Source: Janthinobacterium agaricidamnosum NBRC 102515 = DSM 9628 (GTDB lineage Bacteria; Pseudomonadota; Gammaproteobacteria; Burkholderiales; Burkholderiaceae_D). From it: a DNA stretch of 64,000 nt. The stretch is taken from positions 503,513-567,512 of the forward strand of contig NZ_HG322949.1 in assembly GCF_000723165.1 (NCBI RefSeq). Reading direction: 5' to 3'. The position numbers and the translations under genes are program-made. The notes beneath the pieces were generated by a model, which was given only the letters and a program-made list of their open reading frames with translations, ran no database searches and was not told where the DNA came from. Below, one piece after another: positions 37,604-46,272 of this stretch. How positions within the stretch are numbered: position 1 is the stretch's first letter; each line of letters starts with the position of its first letter.

Positions 37604-37768
37604 GTGCAAGCCCATCTGTGGTCCGGTGCAAACTCATGTGTCATTAGTGCAATTGTGGTTGATGGGGTCGTCAGCAACTTGCATCCGAGCTTTACACCGT
37701 ATGCAGCTTTATGTGTCGTCGCGTGCAACTTTATCTGTCGCCGGTGCAAACTTATGTGTCGTCCAACG
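37604..37768 (-). repeat. right-end transposase binding sites
   Basis: Copies in inverted orientation to the left end lie at 37604-37623, 37626-37645, 37701-37720, 37723-37742 and 37744-37763 (outermost, GTGCAAACTTATGTGTCGTC followed by CAACG). Two weaker copies may lie at about 37648 and 37678. The array is denser than on the left, as in Tn7. Confidence 0.82.
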
Positions 37769-37775
37769 AACTTGC

Positions 37776-37804
37776 TTGACGCTGCCTGTATAGACGACTA
37801 ATAT
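37776..37804 (+). promoter_or_regulatory. sigma70-type promoter of tetR
   Basis: TTGACG at 37776, a 17-base spacer, and TAATAT at 37799, 36 bases before the tetR ATG. It begins only 8 bases outside the transposon terminus, so the promoter seems intact in the host flank. Confidence 0.6.
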
Positions 37805-37839
37805 TAATGACTCAAGAGTAAGTTAGCAGATCGAAGCAT

Positions 37840-38499
37840 ATGCAAGTCCCGACCGATACCAAACCGCGCTGGGAGCGGCGCAAGGATGCCCGCCCGCAGG
37901 AGTTGCTCGCCGCTGCGCTGGATTTATTTGTCGAACGCGGTTTCGCTTCGACCCGGCTGGAAGACGTGGCCAAGCGCGCCGGCGTCTCCAAAGGCACGCT
38001 GTACCTGTATTTCGAGAACAAGGAAGAGTTGTTCAAGGCGGTGGTGCGCGCCAATATCGTGCACGTGATCGGCGAGGCCGAAAACAGTTTTGCCGCATCC
38101 GACAGCAATAGCGCGGATTTGCTGGCGTGCATATTAATGCAGTGGTGGCAACAGGTTGGCGCCACCAAGCTGGCCGGCCTGACCAAGCTGATGATGGCGG
38201 AAGCGGGTAATTTCCCGGAGTTGACGCAGTTTTACAACGAAGAAGTGATCGCCCGCGGTAATGCCTTGATCGCCAGCATGCTGGAGCGCGGCATCGCGCG
38301 CGGCGAATTCCGGCCGGTCGATCCGCAACTGACCACCGCCATTCTGATCGCGCCGGTCATCATGCTGACCATGTGGGCCAATTCCTTCTTGCCCTGCGAT
38401 ATGGCGGACATCGATGCGGACGCGTATATGCGCGCCTTTATCGACATGAGCCTGCGTGGCCTGGCGCCCGACCGGCCAGCCGGCAGTCCGGCGCCATGA
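37840..38499 (+). CDS. TetR/AcrR-family transcriptional regulator
   Basis: 219 residues. The HTH is RLEDVAKRAGVSKGTLYLYF with ENKEELFKAVVRAN after it, the canonical TetR N-terminus (residues 15-65). The C-terminal domain matches the TetR_C class seen in regulators next to tolC genes. High-G+C core-type DNA, just outside the transposon. It precedes pcm, a rhodanese gene and tolC on the same strand and may regulate TolC-dependent efflux. Confidence 0.92.
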   Translation: MQVPTDTKPRWERRKDARPQELLAAALDLFVERGFASTRLEDVAKRAGVSKGTLYLYFENKEELFKAVVRANIVHVIGEAENSFAASDSNSADLLACILMQWWQQVGATKLAGLTKLMMAEAGNFPELTQFYNEEVIARGNALIASMLERGIARGEFRPVDPQLTTAILIAPVIMLTMWANSFLPCDMADIDADAYMRAFIDMSLRGLAPDRPAGSPAP

Positions 38500-38683
38500 G
38501 GACCGCCTCGCCTTGCAAGCCGGCGCCGCCATGCATCTGGCTGCGGTTTTTGCAAGGTTCATTCCCTTAAAACTGCAGACCGTCGCAAAATCCCCGAATC
38601 GCGCCGCCTTTATCGTTAACATGGGCTTTCAGTCAGTTCAACGATAAAATGGCGGATTATTATTCCACCCACCGAGTCCAAAG

Positions 38684-39334
38684 ATGAATATCGAACAAGC
38701 CCGCTTCAATATGATCGAACAGCAAATCCGTCCATGGGATGTACTGGACCAGGACGTCCTGGAGCTGTTGTTGGTCGTCAAGCGTGAAAATTTTGTAACG
38801 GCCGCGTATAAAAACCTGGCCTTCGTCGACAGTGAAATCCCGCTCGCTTCCGGCGAAAACATGTTCACGCCGAAGCTGGAAGCCCGTATTTTGCAAGAAA
38901 CCGGCTTGAAAAAGCATGAAAACGTGCTGGAAATCGGCGCAGGTTCGGGCTATATGGCGGCGTTGCTGGCGTACAAGGGCCGTCATGTGACGACGGTGGA
39001 AATCGTGCCTGAACTGAAGGCGCTGGCTGAAAAGAATTTGGCGGACAACGGCGTCACCAATGTCACCGTGGAACTGGGCGACGGCGCGCAAGGCTGGGCC
39101 AAGGGCGCGCCTTACGATGTGATCGTGGTGTCGGGTGGTTTGTCGGTGTTGCCGGAAGCGTTGTTGCAACAAGTGAAAGTCGGCGGCCGCATCCTGGCCA
39201 TCATCGGTGAAGCGCCTATCATGTCGGCGCACCTGGTGACACGCGTTTCGGACAAGGCTTACGATACCCGCAAGCTGTTTGAAACCAATGTCAAGCCGCT
39301 GCAAGCGGCAGTGGTCTCGCATTTCCAGTTTTAA
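38684..39334 (+). CDS. pcm: protein-L-isoaspartate O-methyltransferase-family protein
   Basis: 216 residues. N-terminal MNIEQARFNMIEQQIRPWDV and the Rossmann-type SAM-binding motif VLEIGAGSGYMAALLA (residue ~83), then VTTVEIVPELKALAEKNLA and DGAQGWAKGAPYDVIVVSG. This is the betaproteobacterial Pcm-like type found upstream of tolC; whether it repairs isoaspartate is not proven. The rhodanese gene follows 13 bases after the stop. Confidence 0.92.
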   Translation: MNIEQARFNMIEQQIRPWDVLDQDVLELLLVVKRENFVTAAYKNLAFVDSEIPLASGENMFTPKLEARILQETGLKKHENVLEIGAGSGYMAALLAYKGRHVTTVEIVPELKALAEKNLADNGVTNVTVELGDGAQGWAKGAPYDVIVVSGGLSVLPEALLQQVKVGGRILAIIGEAPIMSAHLVTRVSDKAYDTRKLFETNVKPLQAAVVSHFQF

Positions 39335-39347
39335 GCGGACGGGTTTG

Positions 39348-39671
39348 ATGGAACACTTGAGCGCTCCCGACCTGGCCGCCTGGCTGGCCGATACTTCCCG
39401 GCCGCAACCGTTCTTGCTGGACGTGCGCGAGAACTGGGAATTCGAAACCTGCCATATCGACGGTGCGGCGCTGATGCCGATGCATTCGATTCCGGCGCGC
39501 ATCGACGACCTCGATGAAGACGCGGCCATCGTCTGCATTTGCCACCACGGCGCACGCAGCATGCAGGTCGCGGCTTTCCTCGAGCGCAACGGTTTCGGCA
39601 AGATCAGTAACTTGACCGGCGGCATCCATGCATGGGCGCTGCAAGTCGATCCGGCAATGCCGAAATACTAA
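39348..39671 (+). CDS. single-domain rhodanese-like protein
   Basis: 107 residues from the ATG at 39348. FLLDVRENWEFETCHIDGAA is the rhodanese CH2 A motif, and ICHHGARSMQVAAFLERNGF contains the active-site loop. The position of the usual catalytic Cys is occupied by C in VCICHHGARS, so sulphurtransferase activity is possible. Operon with pcm and tolC. Confidence 0.92.
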   Translation: MEHLSAPDLAAWLADTSRPQPFLLDVRENWEFETCHIDGAALMPMHSIPARIDDLDEDAAIVCICHHGARSMQVAAFLERNGFGKISNLTGGIHAWALQVDPAMPKY

Positions 39672-39814
39672 GTATAATTCAGTCAAGAAACACGCGGCGC
39701 AGGCCAGCCGGCCCGCCGCGGGGGGAGACTTGCGCCGTTTTTATATAGTCGAGCTAGCTTTAAGAATTATTTTTTGATTTCATCAACTTTTGACGACTCC
39801 AACGGAGAAATGCA

Positions 39815-41131
39815 ATGCGGAAACCCTTTATCGCCGTGCTGATCAGCAGCGCTTTTTTGTCGCTCGACGCACAGGCGGCCGACCTCATCCAGGTGTACCA
39901 GCAAGCGCTGGCGAACGATGCGCAATATGCCAGCGCGCGCGCCGCCCTGGCCGCCGGGATGGAAAAGGTTCCGCAAGGCTTGTCCGGCCTGTTGCCGCAA
40001 ATTGCTGCAACCGGCAGCAATACCAGTAACCATACCGAAGTCATGCAGGCCGCGCAGGGCCAGATGGTGACGCTGCCAAACGTGGCCAGCCATACCAATA
40101 GCTATAACCTGACCTTGTCGCAACCGCTGTTCCGTTGGGCTAACTGGCAGCAATACCAGCAAAGCAAACTGGCGCAAGCGGCCGCCGAAGCGCAATTCGC
40201 GCAAGTGCAGCAAGACTTGATCACCCGCGTCGCGCAAGCGTATTTCGACGTGCTGACCGCTCAGGACAACCTGGGCGCGACCCGGGCGCAAAAAGCCGCG
40301 ACCACCGAACAACTGGCGTCGGCCAAGCGCAATTTCGAAGTTGGTACGCAGACGATTACCGACACGCATGAGGCGCAGGCCGCTTACGACTTGGTGGTGG
40401 CGCAAGAGTTTGCCGCGATCAATGACCTGGACAACAAGCGCGCCGCGCTGCAAACCATCATCGGCGATTTGCCGGGCGGCCTGGCGCCGATGCGCGTCGG
40501 CGTGGCCATCAATGCGCCGGAACCGGCTGCGGTGGAACCGTGGATCAAGTCGGCGGAAGAGCAAAACTATGGCGTCGTCAACGCCCAGTTGTCGCTGGAA
40601 TCGGCCAAGCGCGATATCGCGCGCAACCGCGCCGGCCATTATCCGACGCTGGACTTGACCGCCAACGCCGGCCATACCTATACCACTGGTACTGGCGGCA
40701 GCAATAACAATGCCATCGGCGTGCAATGGTCGGTGCCGATCTTCAGCGGCTTTGCCGTGACCAGCAAGGTGCGCGAATCGATCGCGCTGGAAGACAAGGC
40801 CCGCAGCGACCTGGAAACCGCGCGCCGCAATGCATCGCAAGGCGCGCGCCAGGCTTATTTGGGCGTCAACAGCGGCCTGGCCCAGGTCAAGGCGCTGGAA
40901 GCGGCGGAAGTGTCGAGCAAGTCGGCGCTGGAATCGAATGAGCTGGGTTACCAGGTCGGCGTGCGCATCAATATCGACGTGCTGAATGCGCAGAAGCAAT
41001 TGTTCTCGACGCAAAAGGATTTGTCGAAAGCCCGTTATGACACCATCATGAATGGCTTGCGCCTGAAATCGGCCGCCGGCACCTTGAAGGAAGCCGACCT
41101 GGTGCCGGTGAACGCCCTGCTGGAACGTTAA
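39815..41131 (+). CDS. tolC: TolC-family outer-membrane efflux protein
   Basis: 438 residues with signal peptide MRKPFIAVLISSAFLSLDAQ (cleaved after AQA). The mature protein starts ADLIQVYQQALANDAQY, the classical TolC start. Two repeated halves with SQPLFRWANWQQYQQSK and VQWSVPIFSGFAVTSKV and long coiled-coil helices form the trimeric channel-tunnel of type I secretion and RND/ABC efflux systems. Confidence 0.95.
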   Translation: MRKPFIAVLISSAFLSLDAQAADLIQVYQQALANDAQYASARAALAAGMEKVPQGLSGLLPQIAATGSNTSNHTEVMQAAQGQMVTLPNVASHTNSYNLTLSQPLFRWANWQQYQQSKLAQAAAEAQFAQVQQDLITRVAQAYFDVLTAQDNLGATRAQKAATTEQLASAKRNFEVGTQTITDTHEAQAAYDLVVAQEFAAINDLDNKRAALQTIIGDLPGGLAPMRVGVAINAPEPAAVEPWIKSAEEQNYGVVNAQLSLESAKRDIARNRAGHYPTLDLTANAGHTYTTGTGGSNNNAIGVQWSVPIFSGFAVTSKVRESIALEDKARSDLETARRNASQGARQAYLGVNSGLAQVKALEAAEVSSKSALESNELGYQVGVRINIDVLNAQKQLFSTQKDLSKARYDTIMNGLRLKSAAGTLKEADLVPVNALLER

Positions 41132-41333
41132 GAGTGTTGTCGCGGCGGCCGCGCTGGTGGCCGCCGCCAGTATGATTTCTTCCTTGCTGTCCTGTTTTGC
41201 GCTTTCCCTCGTTCGTACCCTGACGCATCGCGGTTGCTGCGTAGTTGCTTGTTTACTGCGCTGATAAATGACGATTATAATGTTTATGCCCGGACTTTTA
41301 GCCAGGTTCAACCATCGCCGCTTCAGGAATCGC

Positions 41334-42014
41334 ATGACAGAACATCCATTAGACAATGCCGTATGGCAAGCGCTGACCACGCGCCAGGCGCATCTGGCGC
41401 TGGGCGGCCCGAAGGCGCGCCGCTATCCGGCCCATATCAGTCCGTTTGCCGGTTTGCCGGACACCTCGGCCGCCAGTTTCGAGGCGTTGGCTGGCCTGGT
41501 GGCGGCCGGCCAGCATGTGGTATTGCCGTTGGCCGAGCGGATCGAGGCAGCGCCGGGCTTCGATATCGTGCACCGTGGACTGGTCGACCAAATGGTCGGC
41601 GGCGGCGAGCCCGTGTGGAGCGGCGCCGCGCGTTGTCTGTTGCTGGGAGAGGCCGAGCTGGAGCAGATGATCGCACTGGCGCAACTGACCCAGCCCGGTC
41701 CGTTCGATACCGGCACCGCGCAACTGGGGCGCTTTGCCGGCATCAAGATGGACGGGCAGCTGCTTGCGATGGCAGGCGAACGCATGTGTCTCGACGGTTA
41801 TACCGAAATCAGCGCCGTGTGCGTACATCCCGGCCATCGTGGCCACGGATATGCGGCCGAATTGGTCATCGATGCGGCGCAAGCTATTCGCCAGGCGGGC
41901 CGGATTCCTTGCCTGCATGTCTACAGCGACAATCTCGGGGCCATTGCGCTGTACCGCAAACTGGGATTCAGCACGCGGCGCACGCTGCACCTGGCCGTGT
42001 TGCAGCGCCAGTAA
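41334..42014 (+). CDS. GNAT-family N-acetyltransferase
   Basis: 226 residues from the ATG at 41334 with agga upstream. The C-terminal half is an FR47-type GNAT domain: EISAVCVHPGHRGHGYAAEL (acetyl-CoA binding loop, residue ~160), then CLHVYSDNLGAIALYRKLGF. The N-terminal half has no clear domain. The acyl acceptor is unknown. Confidence 0.85.
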   Translation: MTEHPLDNAVWQALTTRQAHLALGGPKARRYPAHISPFAGLPDTSAASFEALAGLVAAGQHVVLPLAERIEAAPGFDIVHRGLVDQMVGGGEPVWSGAARCLLLGEAELEQMIALAQLTQPGPFDTGTAQLGRFAGIKMDGQLLAMAGERMCLDGYTEISAVCVHPGHRGHGYAAELVIDAAQAIRQAGRIPCLHVYSDNLGAIALYRKLGFSTRRTLHLAVLQRQ

Positions 42015-42019
42015 AAGTC

Positions 42020-42216
42020 ATGAGGCAGTCTTGGCCATATTATTGGCCAGTTGCGTGACCACCACGCCGGCCGCCGCCGGACTGAAAATCATCGCGCCGC
42101 CATTCGACATCGTGCCATTCGTGTTCGAGCAAGTGTGGCATCAGCGCACCACCGGCGATGCCGGCCTGGCATGGTTGCGTGCAGCCATCCAGCGCGCGGC
42201 GCTGGACGATGCGTGA
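42020..42216 (+). pseudogene. C-terminal fragment of a LysR-type regulator
   Basis: The frame ending at 42216 reads LKIIAPPFDIVPFVFEQVWH, then QRTTGDAGLAWLRAAIQRAA, the usual last strand and helix of a LysR effector domain. No HTH or remainder is present upstream. Core-type base composition suggests a host gene that was lost by deletion. Confidence 0.65.
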
Positions 42217-42227
42217 TTACCCAGGGA

Positions 42228-42635
42228 TTAAAGCCCTGCGCCTTCAGCGTCGAACTTGCGTTCGATTAATTCAATCTTATAGCCGTCCGGATCGGTGATG
42301 AAGGCGATCACGGTATTGCCGCCCTTGACCGGACCCGGTTCGCGGGTGACGTTGCCGCCATTCGCCTTGACCGCCTCGCATGCCTTGTAGATGTCGTCGG
42401 CCGAAATCGCGATATGGCCGTAGGCGGTACCCATGTCGTAGCTGTGCTTGCCGTAGTTATAGGTCAGTTCCAGTTCCGCGTGGTCCGGGTTGGAACCGTA
42501 GCCGACGAAGGCCAGCGTGTATTCGTATTCGGGATTGTCGCTGGTGCGCAGCAGTTTCATGCCGAGCACGGCGGTGTAAAAATCGATCGAGCGCTGGAGG
42601 TCGCCGACCCGCAGCATGGTGTGCAAAATACGCAT
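42228..42635 (-). CDS. gloA: lactoylglutathione lyase (glyoxalase I)
   Basis: 135 residues. [20 protein letters not shown] is the GloA start (metal-ligand His at residue 5). [10 protein letters not shown] carries the first Glu, [20 protein letters not shown] the second His, and YKIELIERK the last Glu. It converts the methylglyoxal-glutathione hemithioacetal to S-lactoylglutathione with Ni or Zn. Confidence 0.96.
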   Translation of the reverse strand: MRILHTMLRVGDLQRSIDFYTAVLGMKLLRTSDNPEYEYTLAFVGYGSNPDHAELELTYNYGKHSYDMGTAYGHIAISADDIYKACEAVKANGGNVTREPGPVKGGNTVIAFITDPDGYKIELIERKFDAEGAGL

Positions 42636-42716
42636 CGTAAATCCTTGATGGTGATAGGGGAAAGACCGAATTTTATGCGTTTTGGCAAATTCCTGCCGGG
42701 ACGGCGAGCAGGCCGG

Positions 42717-43142
42717 TTAATTATCCAGCCGGGTTTCCAGCGTGATACGGGCATTCAGCAGCTTCGATACCGGGCAACCCAGCTTGGCTTGCATCGCCGC
42801 GTCTTCAAAGGCCGCGCGGTTGGCGCCGGGGATGCTGGCAATCAAGTTCAGGTGGATTGCGGTGATCGCATATTCGCCATCGACCTTGTCCAGCGTCACC
42901 TTGGCGGTGGTCATCAGCGCATTGGCGCGCATGCCGGCTTCGCCCAGCTTGCCGGACAAGGCCATCGTGAAACAGGCGGCGTGGGCCGCGCCGATCAATT
43001 CTTCGGGATTGGTGCCGGGGCCTTGTTCGAAGCGGGCGTTGAAGCCGTAAGGCACATTGTCGAGCACGCCGCTTCCGGTTGAGATATTGCCCTTGCCATC
43101 TTGCAGGCCGCCACTCCAGACGGCCGATCCTGATTTTTCCAT
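42717..43142 (-). CDS. OsmC-family peroxiredoxin-like protein
   Basis: 141 residues from the ATG at 43142, with aaggagtt upstream. The two redox cysteines are seen in HAACFTMALSGKL (residue ~59) and LGCPVSKLLNA (near the C-terminus). This is the OsmC hydroperoxide peroxidase type. The length matches (about 140 residues). Located before the gloA gene on the same strand, fitting a stress-protection neighbourhood. Confidence 0.92.
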   Translation of the reverse strand: MEKSGSAVWSGGLQDGKGNISTGSGVLDNVPYGFNARFEQGPGTNPEELIGAAHAACFTMALSGKLGEAGMRANALMTTAKVTLDKVDGEYAITAIHLNLIASIPGANRAAFEDAAMQAKLGCPVSKLLNARITLETRLDN

Positions 43143-43250
43143 GATGAACTCCTTCTCGCTGATTGATGCATCATCATGGCCCCGTGTGCTGTGCGACACA
43201 GTGCGGTACTACACACACGGGCTGGCCAGTAATACCAGTTCATCCAAGCA

Positions 43251-44567
43251 TCAGCGGCTGGCCGGTGTGATGCGCCACACGGCATTGCCGACATCGTCGG
43301 CCACCAGCAAGGCGCCGTTCTTGTCGACCGCTACGCCGACTGGACGGCCTTGCGCATCGCCGTCGCGGGACAGGAAGCCGGCCAGGAAATCCTGCGGCGG
43401 GCCGGACGGCTGGCCGTTGGCGAACGGTACGAAGATGACCTTGTAGCCGCTGCGCTGCGAGCGGTTCCAGGAACCATGCTGGCCGACAAATGCGCCGCCC
43501 TGGTAGCTGGCCGGAAACAGTTTGCCGTCATAAAAGGTCAATCCCAGCGAGGCGGTGTGCGCGCCCAGCGCGTAATCGGGAACGATGGCCTTGTCCACCA
43601 GGTCCGGACGCTGCGGTTTCATGCGGGTGTCGACATGCTTGCCGTAATAACTGTAGGGCCAGCCGTAAAAACCGCCATCCTTGACCGAGGTCATGTAGTC
43701 GGGCACCAGTTCATCGCCCAGTTCGTCGCGCTCATTGACCGAGGTCCATAGCTGGCCGCTGGCCGCTTGCCATGCCAAACCGACCGGGTTGCGCAAGCCA
43801 TCGGCGAAGATGCGCGCCTTGCCGCTGGCCCGGTCGAATTGCCAGATCGCGGCACGCCCTTTTTCCGCTACGATGCCGTTTTCGCCGACATTGCTGTTCG
43901 AGCCTACCGACACATACAGGAACTTGCCATCCGGACTGGCGACCAGGTTCTTGGTCCAGTGGTGATTGATCGGGCCGCCCGGCAAGTCCAGCACCTTGTT
44001 GCCCTTGGCGCTGATCGTGGTCTGTCCCTCCTGATACGGAAAATGCATTACCGCATCGGCGTTGGCGATATACAAGTCGTTGCCGATCAGCGCCATGCCG
44101 AATGGCGAATTGAGTCCCTGCAAAAATACCGTGCGGATCTTGGCGGCGCCATTCGCATCGATGTCGCGCAGCAAGGTGATGCGGTTGGCTGCGGCCGGGC
44201 CGGCGCCGGCTTTTTTCATCTGGTATTTCATGATCGCGCCCCGGATGCCGCCGCCATCGCCCGGTTTCGGCGGGGCATTGGTTTCCGCCACGAGCACATC
44301 CCCGTTCGGCAACACGTACAGCCAGCGCGGATGGTCCAGCTTGCGCGCATAGGCGCTGACCGCGAAGCCGGGTGCGGCCAGCGGTTTGGCGTTGCCTTGC
44401 CATGGCTGGGCCGGCGCCACATTCATGGTGGGGATCAATTGCCTGTCCGGCTTGGGTAATGTCGGGTTCGGGCCGAAGCCGGGCGGCATGCCTTGCGCAT
44501 GGACGGCCAGGGCGGTGCCGACCATCAATACTGCGGCCACGGCGGCGCAGCAAGTGAATGGATTCAT
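43251..44567 (-). CDS. sorbosone dehydrogenase-like secreted beta-propeller protein
   Basis: 438 residues with signal peptide MNPFTCCAAVAAVLMVGTAL ending at VHAQG. The mature part has FAVSAYARKLDHPRWLYVLP, GDVLVAETNAPPKPGDGGGI, GLRNPVGLAWQAASGQLWTS and GFYGWPYSYYGKH, the segment pattern of the PQQ-dependent L-sorbosone/glucose dehydrogenase propeller family. It probably oxidises a sugar or other substrate in the periplasm; the quinone-binding residues cannot be confirmed here. Confidence 0.85.
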   Translation of the reverse strand: MNPFTCCAAVAAVLMVGTALAVHAQGMPPGFGPNPTLPKPDRQLIPTMNVAPAQPWQGNAKPLAAPGFAVSAYARKLDHPRWLYVLPNGDVLVAETNAPPKPGDGGGIRGAIMKYQMKKAGAGPAAANRITLLRDIDANGAAKIRTVFLQGLNSPFGMALIGNDLYIANADAVMHFPYQEGQTTISAKGNKVLDLPGGPINHHWTKNLVASPDGKFLYVSVGSNSNVGENGIVAEKGRAAIWQFDRASGKARIFADGLRNPVGLAWQAASGQLWTSVNERDELGDELVPDYMTSVKDGGFYGWPYSYYGKHVDTRMKPQRPDLVDKAIVPDYALGAHTASLGLTFYDGKLFPASYQGGAFVGQHGSWNRSQRSGYKVIFVPFANGQPSGPPQDFLAGFLSRDGDAQGRPVGVAVDKNGALLVADDVGNAVWRITPASR

Positions 44568-44625
44568 CGTCGTGCTTTCAAAATAAAGGATATCAGCGCG
44601 TCATGCCGCGTAGGTCGCCGCGTAG

Positions 44626-44712
44626 GCCGGATTAGTGTGCAGCGCGTAATCCGGCAAGCTCACCAACAAGCTCGCGTCCGCGCTGTGTTGGCTTGCGCTG
44701 CGCTAAGCCAAC
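44626..44712. repeat. two tandem hairpins after the sorbosone dehydrogenase gene
   Basis: GCCGGATTA (44626) pairs with TAATCCGGC (44647), and GTTGGCTT (44687) with AAGCCAAC (44705). They lie between two minus-strand genes. The first resembles a REP-type hairpin. No T-run follows, so a role in mRNA stability is as likely as termination. Confidence 0.5.
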
Positions 44713-44734
44713 CTGCGTAAGACAGCGACATTAG

Positions 44735-45001
44735 TTAACGCGCCTTTTTCGGCGTCAGATGGGGATCCGGCACGGCCTGCCCCGCTGGTGCCGGCTTGGC
44801 TTGTTCGACCCCGCGCTCTCCATGCAGATCGGTATCGACCAGCCCTTGCTCCAGATCGCTGGCGGCTTGCTCCATCACCGGGCGCGGCTTGGCGTTTTGC
44901 GCATCGGGCGACTGATCGCGCTCATGCGGCAAGCGGCGCGCGCCATCGTTGCGGACTTTTTCATCGGTATTGATCTTGCGGTCTGGATGATCGGCAGCCA
45001 T
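44735..45001 (-). CDS. small hydrophilic hypothetical protein
   Basis: 88 residues, ATG at 45001 with gcgag upstream. The chain is highly charged and probably disordered (MAADHPDRKINTDEKVRNDG, later ARRLPHERDQSPDAQN). No domain was recognised. High-G+C core DNA; the sequence composition and RBS make it plausible, though short. Confidence 0.55.
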   Translation of the reverse strand: MAADHPDRKINTDEKVRNDGARRLPHERDQSPDAQNAKPRPVMEQAASDLEQGLVDTDLHGERGVEQAKPAPAGQAVPDPHLTPKKAR

Positions 45002-45236
45002 GTTATCTCGCTTTCCCAGTCAAGTTTCCAAGTTGAGTTTGTGATATGACACCATGCTAACGATTTGATTCCATGCGGGGCGCGCAATTGCGGCCGCTAT
45101 TGTTATTATCATTGAGCTAACGCAAAAAACCGCACCGTAGCCGCTGCTTTTCGCCTACTCTAGCCTGCATAAGCCGTTTAATATGCAGCCGAACTTTATC
45201 AAGCGCCCCTTGCAGGCCGGCCACTAGCGCACTATA

Positions 45237-45252
45237 CTGTGAATATATACAG
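45237..45252. promoter_or_regulatory. LexA (SOS) box upstream of nadK-recN
   Basis: CTGTGAATATATACAG fits the CTGT-N8-ACAG consensus with extended arms ATACTGT/ACAGTAT. It lies 40 bases before the nadK start. RecN is a classical SOS protein, so LexA control of the nadK-recN operon is expected. The rest of the 290-base gap (45002-45291) shows no other gene. Confidence 0.82.
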
Positions 45253-45291
45253 TATTTTGCTTGCCTGGACCGCCAGGGACGTATTGCCACC

Positions 45292-46227
45292 GTGAATATT
45301 TTTGCCGAGACTTTTATGCCCGTCACGCAAGCCAAGTACAAAACCATAGCCTTAGTTGTTCGCCAGCATACCGATGGTATCGAAGAGCCGGTGCAAAGCA
45401 TCCTCGATTTTTTGCACGGCCTGGGCCACACCGTTGTGTTTGAAGCAGAAACCGCCGCCCACCTGGAGTTGCCGTCCAGGCCGGCCATCCAGGCCCTGAG
45501 CGCCGCCGAGATCGGCGCCGTGGCCGACGCCGCCATCGTCATGGGCGGCGACGGCACGATGCTGGGCATCGCGCGCCAGCTGGCGCCATTTGACGTACCG
45601 CTGATCGGTATCAATCAAGGCCGTCTGGGTTTCATGACCGATATTCCGCTCGAGCGCATGTTGCCGGTGCTGGCCGATATCCTGGCCGGCAAGTTCAAGG
45701 CCGAGCGCCGCACTTTGCTGGAAGGCAGCGTCTTGCGCGATGGCCAGGCGATCCACTTTGGCCTGGCGGTCAACGACGTGGTGGTGTCGCGCGGCGCCGG
45801 CGCCGGCATGGCCGAACTGAAAGTCGAAGTCGACGGCCATTTCATGTACAACCAGCGTTCCGACGGCTTGATCATCGCCACGCCGACCGGTTCCACCGCC
45901 TATGCGCTGTCGGCCGGCGGACCGTTGCTGCATCCTAGCCTGGGCGGCATCGTGCTGGTGCCGATCGCGCCGCATGCGCTGTCGAACCGGCCCATCGTCG
46001 TGCCCGATTCGAGCCAGATCGTGGTCGAAATCATGCGCGGGCGCGACATCAGCGTCAATTTCGACATGCAAACCTTTGCCAGCCTGTCGCAGCACGACCG
46101 CATCATCATTCGCCGTTCGCCGCATACGATTACCTTCCTGCATCCCGAAGGGTGGAGTTATTACGACACCCTGCGCGAAAAACTGCACTGGAACGAGTAC
46201 CCGTCGGGCGAGGGCAAGCTGAACTAA
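45292..46227 (+). CDS. nadK: NAD kinase
   Basis: 311 residues with a GTG start at 45292; an ATG at 45316 ([13 protein letters not shown]) is an alternative start. Motifs: VMGGDGTML (residue ~83), [21 protein letters not shown] and [15 protein letters not shown]. It phosphorylates NAD to NADP with ATP or polyphosphate. The recN gene follows 45 bases downstream; both lie behind the SOS box. Confidence 0.95.
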   Translation: MNIFAETFMPVTQAKYKTIALVVRQHTDGIEEPVQSILDFLHGLGHTVVFEAETAAHLELPSRPAIQALSAAEIGAVADAAIVMGGDGTMLGIARQLAPFDVPLIGINQGRLGFMTDIPLERMLPVLADILAGKFKAERRTLLEGSVLRDGQAIHFGLAVNDVVVSRGAGAGMAELKVEVDGHFMYNQRSDGLIIATPTGSTAYALSAGGPLLHPSLGGIVLVPIAPHALSNRPIVVPDSSQIVVEIMRGRDISVNFDMQTFASLSQHDRIIIRRSPHTITFLHPEGWSYYDTLREKLHWNEYPSGEGKLN

Positions 46228-46272
46228 GTTAGCGCTTTCGGGGTCTTCCCTTCCACCACTCATAACTAGCCT

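Larger units (their letters stand above)
18774..37768. mobile_element. Tn7-like transposon carrying a defence island
   Basis: The element is bounded by oppositely oriented arrays of a roughly 20-bp repeat (consensus GACGACACATAAGTTTGCAC on the left, its reverse complement on the right). The outermost copies share at least 24 bp. It contains a complete heteromeric transposase operon (tnsA, tnsB, tnsC, tniQ) and cargo: exonuclease, ABC-3C system, Septu-like pair and a large helicase. Base composition is clearly more AT-rich than the flanks, most strongly from 31.4 to 37.2 kb. No convincing 5-bp target duplication was found at the boundaries, so one end may be rearranged. An additional end-like repeat lies inside at 33859. 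Left flank (18277-18773) holds no recognisable gene. Confidence 0.88.

Noticed and set aside
18768..37773. 5-bp target site duplication at the Tn7-like element
   Set aside because: Every boundary from the C to the second G of the shared cgttgg was tested and the flanking 5-mers do not match, so none is reported.
45002..45291. hrcA gene or CIRCE element near nadK/grpE
   Set aside because: No TTAGCACTC-N9-GAGTGCTAA and no HrcA-like protein found; the region holds only a LexA box and a short hypothetical gene.
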